Assembly: GCA_040002735.1 (NCBI GenBank)
Contig: JBDUDX010000008.1
Coordinates: 1 to 10,147 of the forward strand
Source: JADGOV01 sp040002735
GTDB taxonomy: Bacteria > Actinomycetota > Actinomycetes > JADGOV01
Direction of reading: 5' to 3'
Length of the DNA: 10,147 nt
A model generated the notes under the pieces. The model saw only the letters and a list, made by a program, of their open reading frames with translations. It was not told where the DNA came from and did no database searches. The position numbers and the translations under genes are program-made. The first letter of the stretch is position 1. Every line of letters starts with the position of its first letter. Shown piece after piece: positions 1 through 6,078 of the stretch.

Positions 1-820
1 CGAAGGCGCGCTGGGCGACCCCGCAGCCGCGGGCCGCGACGTTGACCCGGCCGACTTCGACGCCGTCCATCATCTGGTAGAAGCCCTGCCCGATGCCGTC
101 GACGCCGCCGAGCGCGCTGGACGCCGGTACCCGGGTGCCTTCGAACACCATCTCGGTGCTCTCCACGCCCTTGTAGCCCATCTTCTCGATCTTCGGCGGG
201 ACCGTGATGCCGTTACCCGCGTCGCCGAACCCGGGCGACTTCTCCACCAGGAACGTGGTCATGTTCTTGTACACCGAGTCCGCGCCGGTATCGGTCTTCA
301 CCAGTACGGCCACCACGGCGGACCGGGCGCCGTTCGTCAGCCACATCTTCTGGCCATTGATCACGTAGTCGTCGCCGTCCGGGACCGCCTTGGTCTTGAT
401 CGCGGCGACGTCGGACCCGCAGCCCGGCTCACTCATCGAGAACGCACCGCGGATCTCACCGGTGGCCATCCGGGGCAGGAAGTGTTCCTTCTGCTCCTCC
501 GTACCGTGCTGCTTGATCAGGTACGCGACGATGAAGTGCGTATTGATGATCCCGCTCACACTCATCCAGCCGCGGGCCAGTTCCTCCACGCAAAGCGCGT
601 AGGTGAGTAGCGACTCCCCGAGCCCGCCGTACTCCTCCGGGATCATGAGGCCGAACAGCCCCATCTCCTTCATGCCCTCGACGATCGCGTCCGGGAACTC
701 GTCCTTGTGCTCCAGGTCCGTGGCGTACGGGACGATCTCCTTGTCCACGAAGTCGCGGACGGTGGAGACGATCTCCTGCTGGATGTCGTTCAGACCCTCG
801 GTCTGCGCTAGCCGGCCCAT
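1..820 (-). CDS. Acyl-CoA dehydrogenase, probably methylsuccinyl-CoA dehydrogenase type (3' end beyond window)
   Basis: The first 273 residues of a FAD-dependent acyl-CoA dehydrogenase, which oxidises an acyl-CoA to its 2,3-enoyl-CoA and passes electrons to ETF. The start ATG at 820 has a strong Shine-Dalgarno (GGAGG, about 6 nt upstream). Residues 1-120 form the helical N-terminal domain and include PEEYGGLG (61-68). The FAD/substrate signature SMSEPGCGSD lies at 128-137, and KMWLTNG at 158-164 starts the middle beta domain. The visible part ends at GVEVGRVNVAARGCGVAQRAF (253-273), so the catalytic Glu and C-terminal helices are outside. From memory, the sequence closely resembles the dehydrogenase in Streptomyces ccr-ecm-mcl clusters, and the lyase at 1423-2409 on the same strand agrees. 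The substrate is therefore inferred to be methylsuccinyl-CoA. The dehydrogenase family is certain; the substrate is not. Confidence 0.93.
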   Translation of the reverse strand, partial: MGRLAQTEGLNDIQQEIVSTVRDFVDKEIVPYATDLEHKDEFPDAIVEGMKEMGLFGLMIPEEYGGLGESLLTYALCVEELARGWMSVSGIINTHFIVAYLIKQHGTEEQKEHFLPRMATGEIRGAFSMSEPGCGSDVAAIKTKAVPDGDDYVINGQKMWLTNGARSAVVAVLVKTDTGADSVYKNMTTFLVEKSPGFGDAGNGITVPPKIEKMGYKGVESTEMVFEGTRVPASSALGGVDGIGQGFYQMMDGVEVGRVNVAARGCGVAQRAF

Positions 821-993
821 ACCGGCGCCTCCTTCAGATCAGCGGCGAAGGCGGCGGCACCATGCGACGGGACCTCCCGCGCTTCCTGCTTGCAGTATCT
901 CGCGCCCCCCGAGGCGGCCAACGCCAGGGTGGAGTATGCAGTTGGGGCCGTGCCTGCCGATACTCATAAGCAGCAGCACACCAAGGAGCGCCA
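821..993. other. Divergent intergenic region between the dehydrogenase and DUF4190 genes
   Basis: A 173-nt spacer separating divergent genes. It holds the dehydrogenase ribosome site at its left edge, a candidate minus-strand promoter near 894-921, and the DUF4190 ribosome site at its right edge. A plus-strand GATACT at 959-964 could be a -10 element, but no convincing -35 is seen at 16-18 nt. No operator-like palindrome was noticed. Confidence 0.6.
894..921 (-). promoter_or_regulatory. Candidate promoter for the acyl-CoA dehydrogenase gene
   Basis: On the minus strand a TTGGCC hexamer (916-921) and a GATACT hexamer (894-899) are separated by 16 nt. Each matches the vegetative -35/-10 consensus at 4 of 6 positions. 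Transcription would start near 887 and give a leader of about 65 nt containing the GGAGG ribosome site. This is a pattern match only. Confidence 0.35.
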
Positions 994-1398
994 ATGAGTT
1001 CGACCGACCCTTGGACCCCGCCGCCGGATCCCGCCGGTGCGGGCCAGCCGCCGCAGTACGGGACCCAGCCGCAGTACTACGGGCAGCCCCCGTACTACGG
1101 GCAGCAGCCCGGCTATCCCGGCGGTCCGGCACAGGGCGGATGGGGACAGCCGGGAGGCTACGGCCCCCCAGTCCCGTTGGGGACGAACACGATGGCGATC
1201 CTGTCGCTGGTGTTCGCGTTCGTCTTCGCCCCGGCGGCGATCGTGCTGGGCATCGTGGCGAAGGGGCAGATTCGCGAACGCAACGAGGGCGGCTCGGGTC
1301 TCGCAACGGCCGGCATCGTTCTCGGTGCGGTCTTTACCGCGCTCTTCCTGCTGGCCTTCGTCGGCCTGGCGGTCGGCAGTACCAGCGCCGGCGTTTAG
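994..1398 (+). CDS. DUF4190 domain small membrane protein
   Basis: A 134-residue protein. Residues 1-62 are low-complexity and rich in Pro, Gly, Gln and Tyr, with reiterated QYYGQPPYYGQQPGYPG-type units (about 26-42); this part is probably disordered and cytoplasmic. Two hydrophobic segments follow, at about 66-88 (TMAILSLVFAFVFAPAAIVLGI) and 103-127, joined by a charged loop AKGQIRERNEGGSG. This arrangement is the hallmark of DUF4190, common and often multicopy in actinobacteria, with no established function. The ATG at 994 is preceded by AAGGAG about 6 nt upstream. The gene runs against its neighbours and separates two genes that usually lie together in ethylmalonyl-CoA clusters. It ends 24 nt before the convergent lyase stop. 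Confidence 0.88.
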   Translation: MSSTDPWTPPPDPAGAGQPPQYGTQPQYYGQPPYYGQQPGYPGGPAQGGWGQPGGYGPPVPLGTNTMAILSLVFAFVFAPAAIVLGIVAKGQIRERNEGGSGLATAGIVLGAVFTALFLLAFVGLAVGSTSAGV

Positions 1399-1441
1399 CG
1401 AGCCCGCTGCGCGCCCGGCGGCTCAGCTCGCCGGGGGCTCG
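1399..1441. terminator. Nested hairpin between convergent genes, probable bidirectional terminator
   Basis: An outer 7-bp stem (CGAGCCC at 1399-1405 with GGGCTCG at 1435-1441) encloses an inner 7-bp stem (CCCGGCG at 1414-1420 with CGCCGGG at 1429-1435) with an 8-nt loop. The two alternatives share base 1435, so they partly compete. The structure starts directly after the DUF4190 stop and covers the last codons and stop of the lyase gene. There is no T-tract on either side, which is usual in high-GC actinobacteria. Confidence 0.5.
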
Positions 1442-2409
1442 AAGTGCTTGGTACGCGGCATCCCGGCGGCCCGACCCTTGGCGGAGATCACCAGCGCCAT
1501 CTTGCGCGACGCCTCGTCGATCATCTCGTCCCCGAGCATGACGGCGCCGAGCAAACCGCCCTCCGGCGAGGTGTAGTGCGCGTAGGCGTCCAGTACCAAC
1601 TCTGCCCAGTCGTACTCCTCCTGGCCGGGGGAGTAGATCTCGTTCGCGGCGACGATCTGGTCCGGGTGCAGCACCCACTTGCCGTCGAAGCCGAGCGCCG
1701 CCGAGCGGCCGGCTACCTCCCGATACGCGTCGATGTCCCGGATCTGCAGGAAGGGGCCGTCGATGGCCTGCACGCCCTTGGCCCGGGCGGCCATCAGGAT
1801 CGACATCAGAATGTGGTGATACGGATCGGCCGGATAGGTCGGAATCAGCGCGCCGACCACCGTGGTCCGCATCTGGATCGAGGCGAGGAAGTCCGCCGGG
1901 CCGAAGATGATGGTCTCGATCCGGTCACTCGCAAAGGCGATGTCCTTGGCATTGATCAAGCCGATGGCGTTCTCGATCTGCGCCTCGATGCCGAGGCGCC
2001 CGACCTCCAGGCCCATCGTCTTCTCGATCTGGGTGAGCAGGGTGTCCAGCCAGTACACCTGCTCGGGGGTCTGGACCTTGGGCAGCATGATGCAGTCCAG
2101 GTTCGCGCCGGCGCCCTCCACAACCTCGATGACGTCGCCGTACGTCCACTTCGTGGTGAGGTCGTTGACCCGTACCGCGCGGGTCTTCCCGCCCCAGTCT
2201 CCGTCGTTCAGGGCCGCGATGATGTTCTTGCGCGCCCCCTCCTTGGCCCCGGGCGCGACCGCGTCCTCGAGGTCGAGGAAGACCTGGTCCGCCGGTAGAC
2301 CTTGCGCCTTGTCCAGCATCTTGACCGAGCTACCGGGCACCGCGAGGCAGGACCGGCGGGGGCGGAAAGCGGGGGACGCGGCGGGCGAAGCGGCGGACGA
2401 GGCAGGCAT
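1423..2409 (-). CDS. HpcH/HpaI (CitE-like) CoA-ester lyase, probable L-malyl-CoA/beta-methylmalyl-CoA lyase
   Basis: A 328-residue CitE-superfamily TIM-barrel lyase. Members use Mg2+ to cleave or form (S)-malyl-CoA-type esters; in the ethylmalonyl-CoA pathway this gives glyoxylate plus propionyl-CoA or acetyl-CoA. Visible motifs are RRSCLAVPG (18-26), DLEDAV (46-51), VRVND (79-83), MLPKV (108-112), IEAQIENAIGL (141-151, with the metal-ligand Glu) and FGPADF (169-174, with the metal-ligand Asp). The C-terminal region includes KWVLHPDQ and MLGDEMIDEASRKMA. Residues 1-15 are an Ala/Ser/Pro-rich extension before the conserved FRPRRSC block. No ribosome site precedes the ATG, but TAACAT sits 6 nt upstream, suggesting a leaderless transcript. 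From memory, the sequence is very like the lyase in Streptomyces ccr clusters. A citramalyl-CoA or related lyase remains possible. Confidence 0.9.
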   Translation of the reverse strand: MPASSAASPAASPAFRPRRSCLAVPGSSVKMLDKAQGLPADQVFLDLEDAVAPGAKEGARKNIIAALNDGDWGGKTRAVRVNDLTTKWTYGDVIEVVEGAGANLDCIMLPKVQTPEQVYWLDTLLTQIEKTMGLEVGRLGIEAQIENAIGLINAKDIAFASDRIETIIFGPADFLASIQMRTTVVGALIPTYPADPYHHILMSILMAARAKGVQAIDGPFLQIRDIDAYREVAGRSAALGFDGKWVLHPDQIVAANEIYSPGQEEYDWAELVLDAYAHYTSPEGGLLGAVMLGDEMIDEASRKMALVISAKGRAAGMPRTKHFEPPAS

Positions 2410-2421
2410 GACCGCATGTTA
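2410..2421 (-). promoter_or_regulatory. Leaderless-type -10 element for the CoA-ester lyase gene
   Basis: On the minus strand TAACAT (2416-2421) lies exactly 6 nt before the lyase ATG at 2409. Transcription would begin at or next to the A of the start codon. No Shine-Dalgarno and no good -35 are visible. The 42-nt gap to the upstream transporter gene therefore probably contains an independent promoter. Confidence 0.5.
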
Positions 2422-2451
2422 CCGACGGGCCGGTCGGCCATTCCCCGTAGG

Positions 2452-3381
2452 TCAGTCCGCGAGTACCTCAACCGGCGCATCCCGGTCCGATCCTGAGCCG
2501 ACCACCAGCGCAATACCGGCGATCAGCAGCACTGCCGCCGGCAGCGCGGCGAGGTGCGGCCGCTGACCCAGGAACACCGCAGCCAGCAATGCGGCGCCCG
2601 GTACCTCCAGCAAGATGGTGAGAGACACGACCGTTGCGCTGGTGGTACGCAGGACCCGATTGAACAGCGAGTGGCCGAGCAGTTGAGCGCCGACGGTCAG
2701 CGCGGCGAGCTGCGCCCACGTCATCGCCGAGTATCCGACCAAAGATCGGTGGCCGACCAGGCAGGCGGCCAGCAGCAACAGCGAGGCGGTGGAGTAGCAG
2801 ATCGCGGTGTACGTCGTCGTACTCAGGCTGCGCCGCGCCTCGCCGCCGGCGGCGGTGTACCCGGCGGCGAACATGCCCCCGGCCACGGCGAGCCCGTCGC
2901 CCAGCAGCGCCCCGCCGGAGAGCGAGAAGTCCACCCCGGTGAGCAGTGCGGCACCCGCTACCGCCAACGCGATGCCCAGCCACGCCCGACGCGGGACGTG
3001 CGCACCCTGCAGCCGGGCGATCGAGGCCGACCAGATCGGCTGGGTGGCGACCAGGGCGGTGGCCGAAGCGACCGAGGTGAAGGTCAGGCTCGGTACCCAG
3101 GTGGCGAAGTGCGCGGCCAGGAATACGCCGGCGACCAGGCCCAGCCGCCACTCCCGCCGGTCCAGCGCCCGCAGCTCCGCGCGGCAGCGCAACCAAGCCC
3201 ACGGCAGCAGCAGGCCGCTCGCCAACGCGTTGCGCCAGAACGCGATCGCCAGCGCCGGTGCTGCGCAGGCCGCCATCAGCGGCCCGGACGTGGAGACCGC
3301 GGTGAGTGCCACGGCGATGATGCCGACGTCCCCCGCGGCGGGACGGTGCACGGCCGACGCGGCCAGCCGGTCGGCAGACAT
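2452..3381 (-). CDS. EamA/DMT-superfamily membrane transporter
   Basis: A 309-residue integral membrane protein with two EamA repeats, at about 18-148 and 157-294, each with around five hydrophobic helices; together they give the usual ten-helix topology. Seen features include FWRNAL (48-53) at the end of the second helix, PIWSASIARL in the fourth, and a mirrored block SLTILLEVPGAALLAAVFLGQRP (253-275) in the second repeat. The frame is open far upstream, but membrane-protein sequence begins only after ATG 3381, which has GATACT 6 nt upstream and no ribosome site. DMT proteins export or import small metabolites, and the substrate cannot be read from the sequence. The gene lies 42 nt upstream of the lyase, where ethylmalonyl-CoA clusters often carry ecm. 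No functional link is shown. Confidence 0.9.
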   Translation of the reverse strand: MSADRLAASAVHRPAAGDVGIIAVALTAVSTSGPLMAACAAPALAIAFWRNALASGLLLPWAWLRCRAELRALDRREWRLGLVAGVFLAAHFATWVPSLTFTSVASATALVATQPIWSASIARLQGAHVPRRAWLGIALAVAGAALLTGVDFSLSGGALLGDGLAVAGGMFAAGYTAAGGEARRSLSTTTYTAICYSTASLLLLAACLVGHRSLVGYSAMTWAQLAALTVGAQLLGHSLFNRVLRTTSATVVSLTILLEVPGAALLAAVFLGQRPHLAALPAAVLLIAGIALVVGSGSDRDAPVEVLAD

Positions 3382-3393
3382 CTGTCGAGTATC
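3382..3393 (-). promoter_or_regulatory. Leaderless-type -10 element for the EamA transporter gene
   Basis: GATACT (3388-3393 on the minus strand) lies 6 nt before the ATG at 3381, the same spacing as at the lyase gene. There is no ribosome-binding sequence in the 69-nt divergent spacer. This supports 3381 as the start rather than any codon further upstream in the open frame. Confidence 0.45.
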
Positions 3394-3450
3394 CGTGGGC
3401 CGGGCTGTCGAGGCGGCCGGCACTGCGCGCCGAAGTGGCAAGCTGCCGAT

Positions 3451-3966
3451 ATGACGGCGGAACTCACCCCGACCGAGTCGGCCGTAGTCGCCGAGGCGAT
3501 GAAGAAGTCCGGCCTGGTCTGGTTGCGGGTCGGCGAGGCGCGGGCTTCCCCGGTGTGGCACCTGTGGCACGAGAACTCCGCGTACGTCCTGCACGGCGGG
3601 GACGAGCAGCCCGCTCCCGGGCTGGCGGATGCGGCGAACGTGGCGGTGGCGGTACGGAGCAAGGACAACGGCGGCCGGCTGGTGGTGTGGTCGGCTTCGG
3701 TAACCGCCGTGTCGCCGGATTCGGCGGAATGGTCGACGGTCGTACCGCTGCTCGCGGCCAAACGGCTCAACGCACCCGACGGCCCCGCCGCGCCGGAGCG
3801 CTGGGCACGATCGTGCCGGATCTCCCGGCTGACGCCCACGGGCGCGCTCCTCGAGTCCTGGACGGACCCGGATACCGGCAGCGGTGCCGCCGAGGCACCC
3901 GAGACGCCGGCCACCTCCTGGGTCCCGCTGCCATCCTGGCTGGGCCGCCGCCGGCCGCGGCGCTAA
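3451..3966 (+). CDS. Conserved hypothetical protein, split-barrel (PPOX-like) type
   Basis: A 171-residue soluble protein without signal peptide or membrane segment. The core (about 20-105) reads as alternating short beta strands: GLVWLRVG, VWHLWHENSAYVLHGGDEQ, VAVAVRSKDNGGRLVVWSASVTAV. This resembles the FMN-binding split barrel of pyridoxamine-phosphate-oxidase-like proteins. A following block, AAKRLNAPDG (102-111) with AERWAR-like APERWARSCRISRLTP, is a pattern I recall from conserved actinobacterial hypotheticals. The C-terminus is acidic and then basic (WLGRRRPRR). No FMN ligand can be assigned with confidence, so no activity is claimed. The ATG at 3451 lacks a ribosome site; CAAGCT lies 6 nt upstream, a weak leaderless-type match. 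The gene diverges from the EamA transporter. Confidence 0.75.
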   Translation: MTAELTPTESAVVAEAMKKSGLVWLRVGEARASPVWHLWHENSAYVLHGGDEQPAPGLADAANVAVAVRSKDNGGRLVVWSASVTAVSPDSAEWSTVVPLLAAKRLNAPDGPAAPERWARSCRISRLTPTGALLESWTDPDTGSGAAEAPETPATSWVPLPSWLGRRRPRR

Positions 3967-3979
3967 CCCGCCCACCCGC

Positions 3980-4004
3980 AGTTCCGGCGCCGGTTTTCGC
4001 GCCG
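3980..4004 (+). repeat. 25-nt direct repeat, copy 1, with internal hairpin
   Basis: The first of two identical 25-nt units, starting AGTTCCGGCG and ending TTTCGCGCCG, with the second unit 33 nt further on. The unit can fold: TCCGGCGC (3983-3990) pairs with GCGCCGGA (3999-4006) around an 8-nt loop, an 8-bp stem. It sits 13 nt after the stop codon of the upstream gene. Confidence 0.85.
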
Positions 4005-4012
4005 GACCGGCG

Positions 4013-4037
4013 AGTTCCGGCGCCGGTTTTCGCGCCG
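4013..4037 (+). repeat. 25-nt direct repeat, copy 2
   Basis: An exact copy of the unit at 3980-4004. Its internal hairpin is shortened to 6 bp because the base after the repeat differs. Its last 7 bases (CGCGCCG, 4031-4037) are also the first 7 bases of the long inverted-repeat arm, so the two repeat types are physically fused. Confidence 0.85.
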
Positions 4038-4097
4038 ATCATGCTCGATCGAACGCCTGAGCACCGGAATGACCACCGATCGAGCATGATCGGCGCG
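4031..4097. repeat. 21-bp perfect inverted repeat with 25-nt loop
   Basis: The left arm 4031-4051 (CGCGCCGATC then ATGCTCGATC then G) and the right arm 4077-4097 (CGATCGAGCATGATC then GGCGCG) are exact reverse complements over 21 nt. They are separated by 25 nt of unpaired sequence. Each arm contains two GATC sites. As RNA it would form a very stable hairpin, as DNA a cruciform or a pair of protein sites. There is no U-tract after it. It may be a terminator for the upstream gene, a REP/MITE-like dispersed element, or a binding site. Confidence 0.85.
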
Positions 4098-4216
4098 GAG
4101 GGAGAGGGGACCGGCCGTACCGGAGGAGGCCCAACCACGTAACCCTCCGAAGCCTTCCCAGCGCGCCGGGTCGCGACGCGTGCTTACTCGGGCTGAGTTG
4201 CCGACCGCCGCGACGG

Positions 4217-4228
4217 TAACCTGCCAGC
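4217..4228 (+). promoter_or_regulatory. Leaderless-type -10 element for the MgtE-N/CBS gene
   Basis: TAACCT (4217-4222) lies exactly 6 nt before the GTG start at 4229, and no Shine-Dalgarno is present. This mirrors the elements before the lyase and transporter genes. A poor -35 candidate, CTGAGT (4193-4198), lies 18 nt upstream. Confidence 0.5.
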
Positions 4229-5497
4229 GTGAGCGGGCCGCCGCAACGAGTCTTCGTCGCGCGCCTCGCCGGCGTCGCCGTCTTCGACCCCTACGGTGAT
4301 CAGGTCGGCCGGGTGCGAGACGTCGTCGCCGTGCTCCGGATCGGCCGTCAACCCCCTCGGGTGCTCGGCCTGGTGGTCGAGGTACAGCCGCGGCGGCGGG
4401 TGTTCGTACCGATGGGCCGGGTCAGCGGCATCGAAGCCGACCAGGTGATCATCACTGGAGCGGTCAGTCTCCGCCGGTTCACCCAGCGAGCCGGCGAGAC
4501 CACGGCGATCGGCGAACTGCTCGACCGCAAGGTCACCCGGCTCGACGACGGCACCACCGTCACCGTCATCGACGTGGGGATCGAGCCGACCCGGACCCGC
4601 GATTGGCTGATCACCAAGGTGGCGGTGCGCACCGCCACCCGCGGGATGCGCCGACGAGGCCAGCTCTCCGTACTGAACTGGGACGCCGTGACCGGCTTCT
4701 CCCTCGCCGAGGAGGGCCAGGGGGCGGCGAACATGCTCGCCGCCTTCGACCAGCTGCGGGCCGCGGACCTGGCGCACGTGCTGCACGAACTCTCCCCCAA
4801 GCGCCGCTCGGAGGTCGCCGCGGCGCTGGATGACGAGCGGCTCGCCGACGTCTTGGAGGAGCTGCCGGAGGACGACCAGGTGGAGATCCTCGGCAAGCTC
4901 GGGAAGGAGCGGGCCGCCGACGTGCTGGAGGCGATGGCCCCAGACGACGCGGCGGACCTGCTCCACGAACTGCCCGCGGATGAGCAGGAGCGGCTGCTCG
5001 AACTCATGCAACCGGACGAGGCCGGGCCGGTACGCCGGCTGCTGACCTACTCCGAGGACACCGCCGGTGGCCTGATGACCACCGAGCCGGTCATCCTGCC
5101 ACCGGACGCGACGGTTGCCGAAGCGCTCGCCCGGGTGCGCAATCCCGAGCTGACCCCCGCTCTGGCCAGTCAGGTCTTCGTCTGCCGGTCCCCCACCGCC
5201 ACGCCCACCGGTCGTTACCTGGGCATTGCACACATCCAACGGCTGCTCCGCGAGCCGCCTTCGGCGCTGGTGAGCGGGGTGGTGGACACCGACATCGATC
5301 CGCTCGGAGTCGATGTCACGCTTCCGGCGATCACCAGCCACATGGCGACGTACAACCTGGTCGCCGTCCCGGTGGTGGACGACAACGATCACCTGCTAGG
5401 TGCAGTGACCGTGGACGACGTACTGGACCACCTGCTGCCGCCGGACTGGCGGGACCGCGCGCCGGGTGAGGAGGGGCTGGCCCGTGGCTCGCGGTGA
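4229..5497 (+). CDS. Soluble PRC-barrel / MgtE N-terminal / CBS-pair protein
   Basis: A 422-residue cytoplasmic protein. Residues 7-75 form a PRC-barrel-like segment (VAVFDPYGDQVGRVRDVVAVLRIG), with a second one at about 95-157 (LLDRKVTRLDDGTTVTVIDVG). An MgtE_N superhelix at about 166-270 is made of repeated 12-residue helical units such as RLADVLEELPEDDQ and AADLLHELPADEQ. A CBS pair follows at about 282-405 (LMTTEPVILPPDATVAEAL; NLVAVPVVDDNDHLLGAVTVDDVL). These are the Mg2+-sensing parts of the MgtE channel, but the membrane pore domain is absent. It cannot itself transport Mg2+. It may sense Mg2+ or nucleotides and act on a partner, perhaps the DUF1003 membrane protein whose start overlaps its end by 14 nt. 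Such pore-less MgtE-N proteins recur in actinobacteria near mrp. Confidence 0.92.
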   Translation: MSGPPQRVFVARLAGVAVFDPYGDQVGRVRDVVAVLRIGRQPPRVLGLVVEVQPRRRVFVPMGRVSGIEADQVIITGAVSLRRFTQRAGETTAIGELLDRKVTRLDDGTTVTVIDVGIEPTRTRDWLITKVAVRTATRGMRRRGQLSVLNWDAVTGFSLAEEGQGAANMLAAFDQLRAADLAHVLHELSPKRRSEVAAALDDERLADVLEELPEDDQVEILGKLGKERAADVLEAMAPDDAADLLHELPADEQERLLELMQPDEAGPVRRLLTYSEDTAGGLMTTEPVILPPDATVAEALARVRNPELTPALASQVFVCRSPTATPTGRYLGIAHIQRLLREPPSALVSGVVDTDIDPLGVDVTLPAITSHMATYNLVAVPVVDDNDHLLGAVTVDDVLDHLLPPDWRDRAPGEEGLARGSR

Positions 5498-6011
5498 CGC
5501 CCGCCGGCCGCGCCTGGATCAGCCCAAGGCCGCTGGCCGGGCCATGCGGCGCCCCCGGCTCGATCCGGAGGCCGCCGGACGGGTTTCCGAGCGCATTGCC
5601 CGCTTCCTCGGTACCTGGAAGTTCATCGGGTACATGACCCTGGCCATTGCGGTCTGGATCCTCTGGAACATCGCGATGCCGGGACATCTTCGCTTCGACA
5701 CCTACGCCAATAAGTTCACCCTGCTCACGCTCCTGCTGTCCTTGCAGGCTTCCTACGCCGCACCACTGATCCTGCTGGCGCAGAACCGGCAGGCTGACCG
5801 GGACCGGGTCCAGTACGAGGACGACCGGGCCCGCAACGACCGGGCGATCGCCGATACCGAGTTCCTCACCCGCGAGGTGGCGGCGCTGCGGATTGCCCTC
5901 GGTGAGGTGGCCACCCGGGACTATCTACGCTCGGAATTGCAGCGGCTTCTGGACGAGGTACGGGAGACGCCGCTGCGGGGGCCGGCAGAGGACCACGGCC
6001 GGACGGCGTAG
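5484..6011 (+). CDS. DUF1003 domain membrane protein
   Basis: A 175-residue protein. The GTG at 5484 is preferred over the in-frame GTG at 5466 because a strong ribosome site, GAGGAGGGG (5468-5476), stands 7 nt before it. The start overlaps the MgtE-N/CBS gene by 14 nt, so translation is probably coupled. Two membrane segments lie at about 47-65 (FIGYMTLAIAVWILWNIAM) and 78-99 (ending ASYAAPLILLAQNRQADRDR). They are followed by a charged helical tail (about 101-160), which probably forms a coiled coil. This two-helix plus RQxxRDR-type tail arrangement is DUF1003; function unknown, with a role linked to the neighbouring Mg2+/CBS sensor inferred only from gene pairing. The N-terminus contains a tandem duplication, RRPRLDQPKAAGRA (7-20) and RRPRLDPEAAGR (22-33). 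Confidence 0.9.
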   Translation: MARGDARRPRLDQPKAAGRAMRRPRLDPEAAGRVSERIARFLGTWKFIGYMTLAIAVWILWNIAMPGHLRFDTYANKFTLLTLLLSLQASYAAPLILLAQNRQADRDRVQYEDDRARNDRAIADTEFLTREVAALRIALGEVATRDYLRSELQRLLDEVRETPLRGPAEDHGRTA

Positions 6012-6060
6012 GGCTCGGCACGAATCTGGCCAGCACCGGGGCATCAACCTGATGGCCTAA

Positions 6061-6078
6061 CCCGCCGAAGACAGCGGG
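6061..6078 (+). promoter_or_regulatory. Small hairpin abutting the GspE-like start codon
   Basis: CCCGC (6061-6065) pairs with GCGGG (6074-6078) around an 8-nt loop, ending at the base before the GTG. There is no Shine-Dalgarno here, so the hairpin could limit initiation. With only 5 bp it may also be chance. The 67-nt spacer shows no clear -10/-35 pair. Confidence 0.25.

Larger units (their letters stand above)
3967..4228. other. 262-nt intergenic spacer carrying a repeat cassette
   Basis: A gene-free spacer between two plus-strand genes. Its left half (3980-4097) holds the direct and inverted repeats annotated separately. Its right half (4098-4216) shows only a purine-rich stretch (GGAGGGAGAGGGGACC near 4096-4111) and no further repeat. 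The -10 element of the next gene lies at its right end. The first stem-loop, shortly after the upstream stop codon, could serve as its terminator. Confidence 0.7.

Noticed and set aside
603..1541. A 312-codon plus-strand frame running over the dehydrogenase 5' end and the DUF4190 gene
   Set aside because: Its first part is antisense to a clear dehydrogenase and its second part is an out-of-frame copy of DUF4190. The composition is Arg/Pro/Ser-rich with no domain.
3382..3975. Upstream extension of the transporter frame to 3975
   Set aside because: The extra residues are non-conserved and Arg/Pro-rich and are antisense to the split-barrel-like gene. The membrane protein begins at 3381.
3980..4037. 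CRISPR-like array
   Set aside because: There are only two units with an 8-nt gap between them, no further spacers and no cas genes; it is a short tandem direct repeat.
4603..5045. Small plus-strand frames inside the MgtE-N/CBS gene
   Set aside because: They are out-of-frame shadows of the real coding frame without ribosome sites or conserved sequence.
5466..5483. Earlier GTG start for the DUF1003 gene
   Set aside because: The ribosome site GAGGAGGGG lies downstream of this GTG and at the right distance from the GTG at 5484.
6012..6078. A possible c-di-GMP (GEMM-I) riboswitch before the GspE-like gene, suggested by AGCACCGGGGCATCAACC and GGCCTAACC...AGCGGGG
   Set aside because: The invariant GGACGCAAAGC block and the GAAA tetraloop stem are missing and the spacer is too short for the full aptamer. 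A covariance-model search (Rfam RF01051) would settle it.
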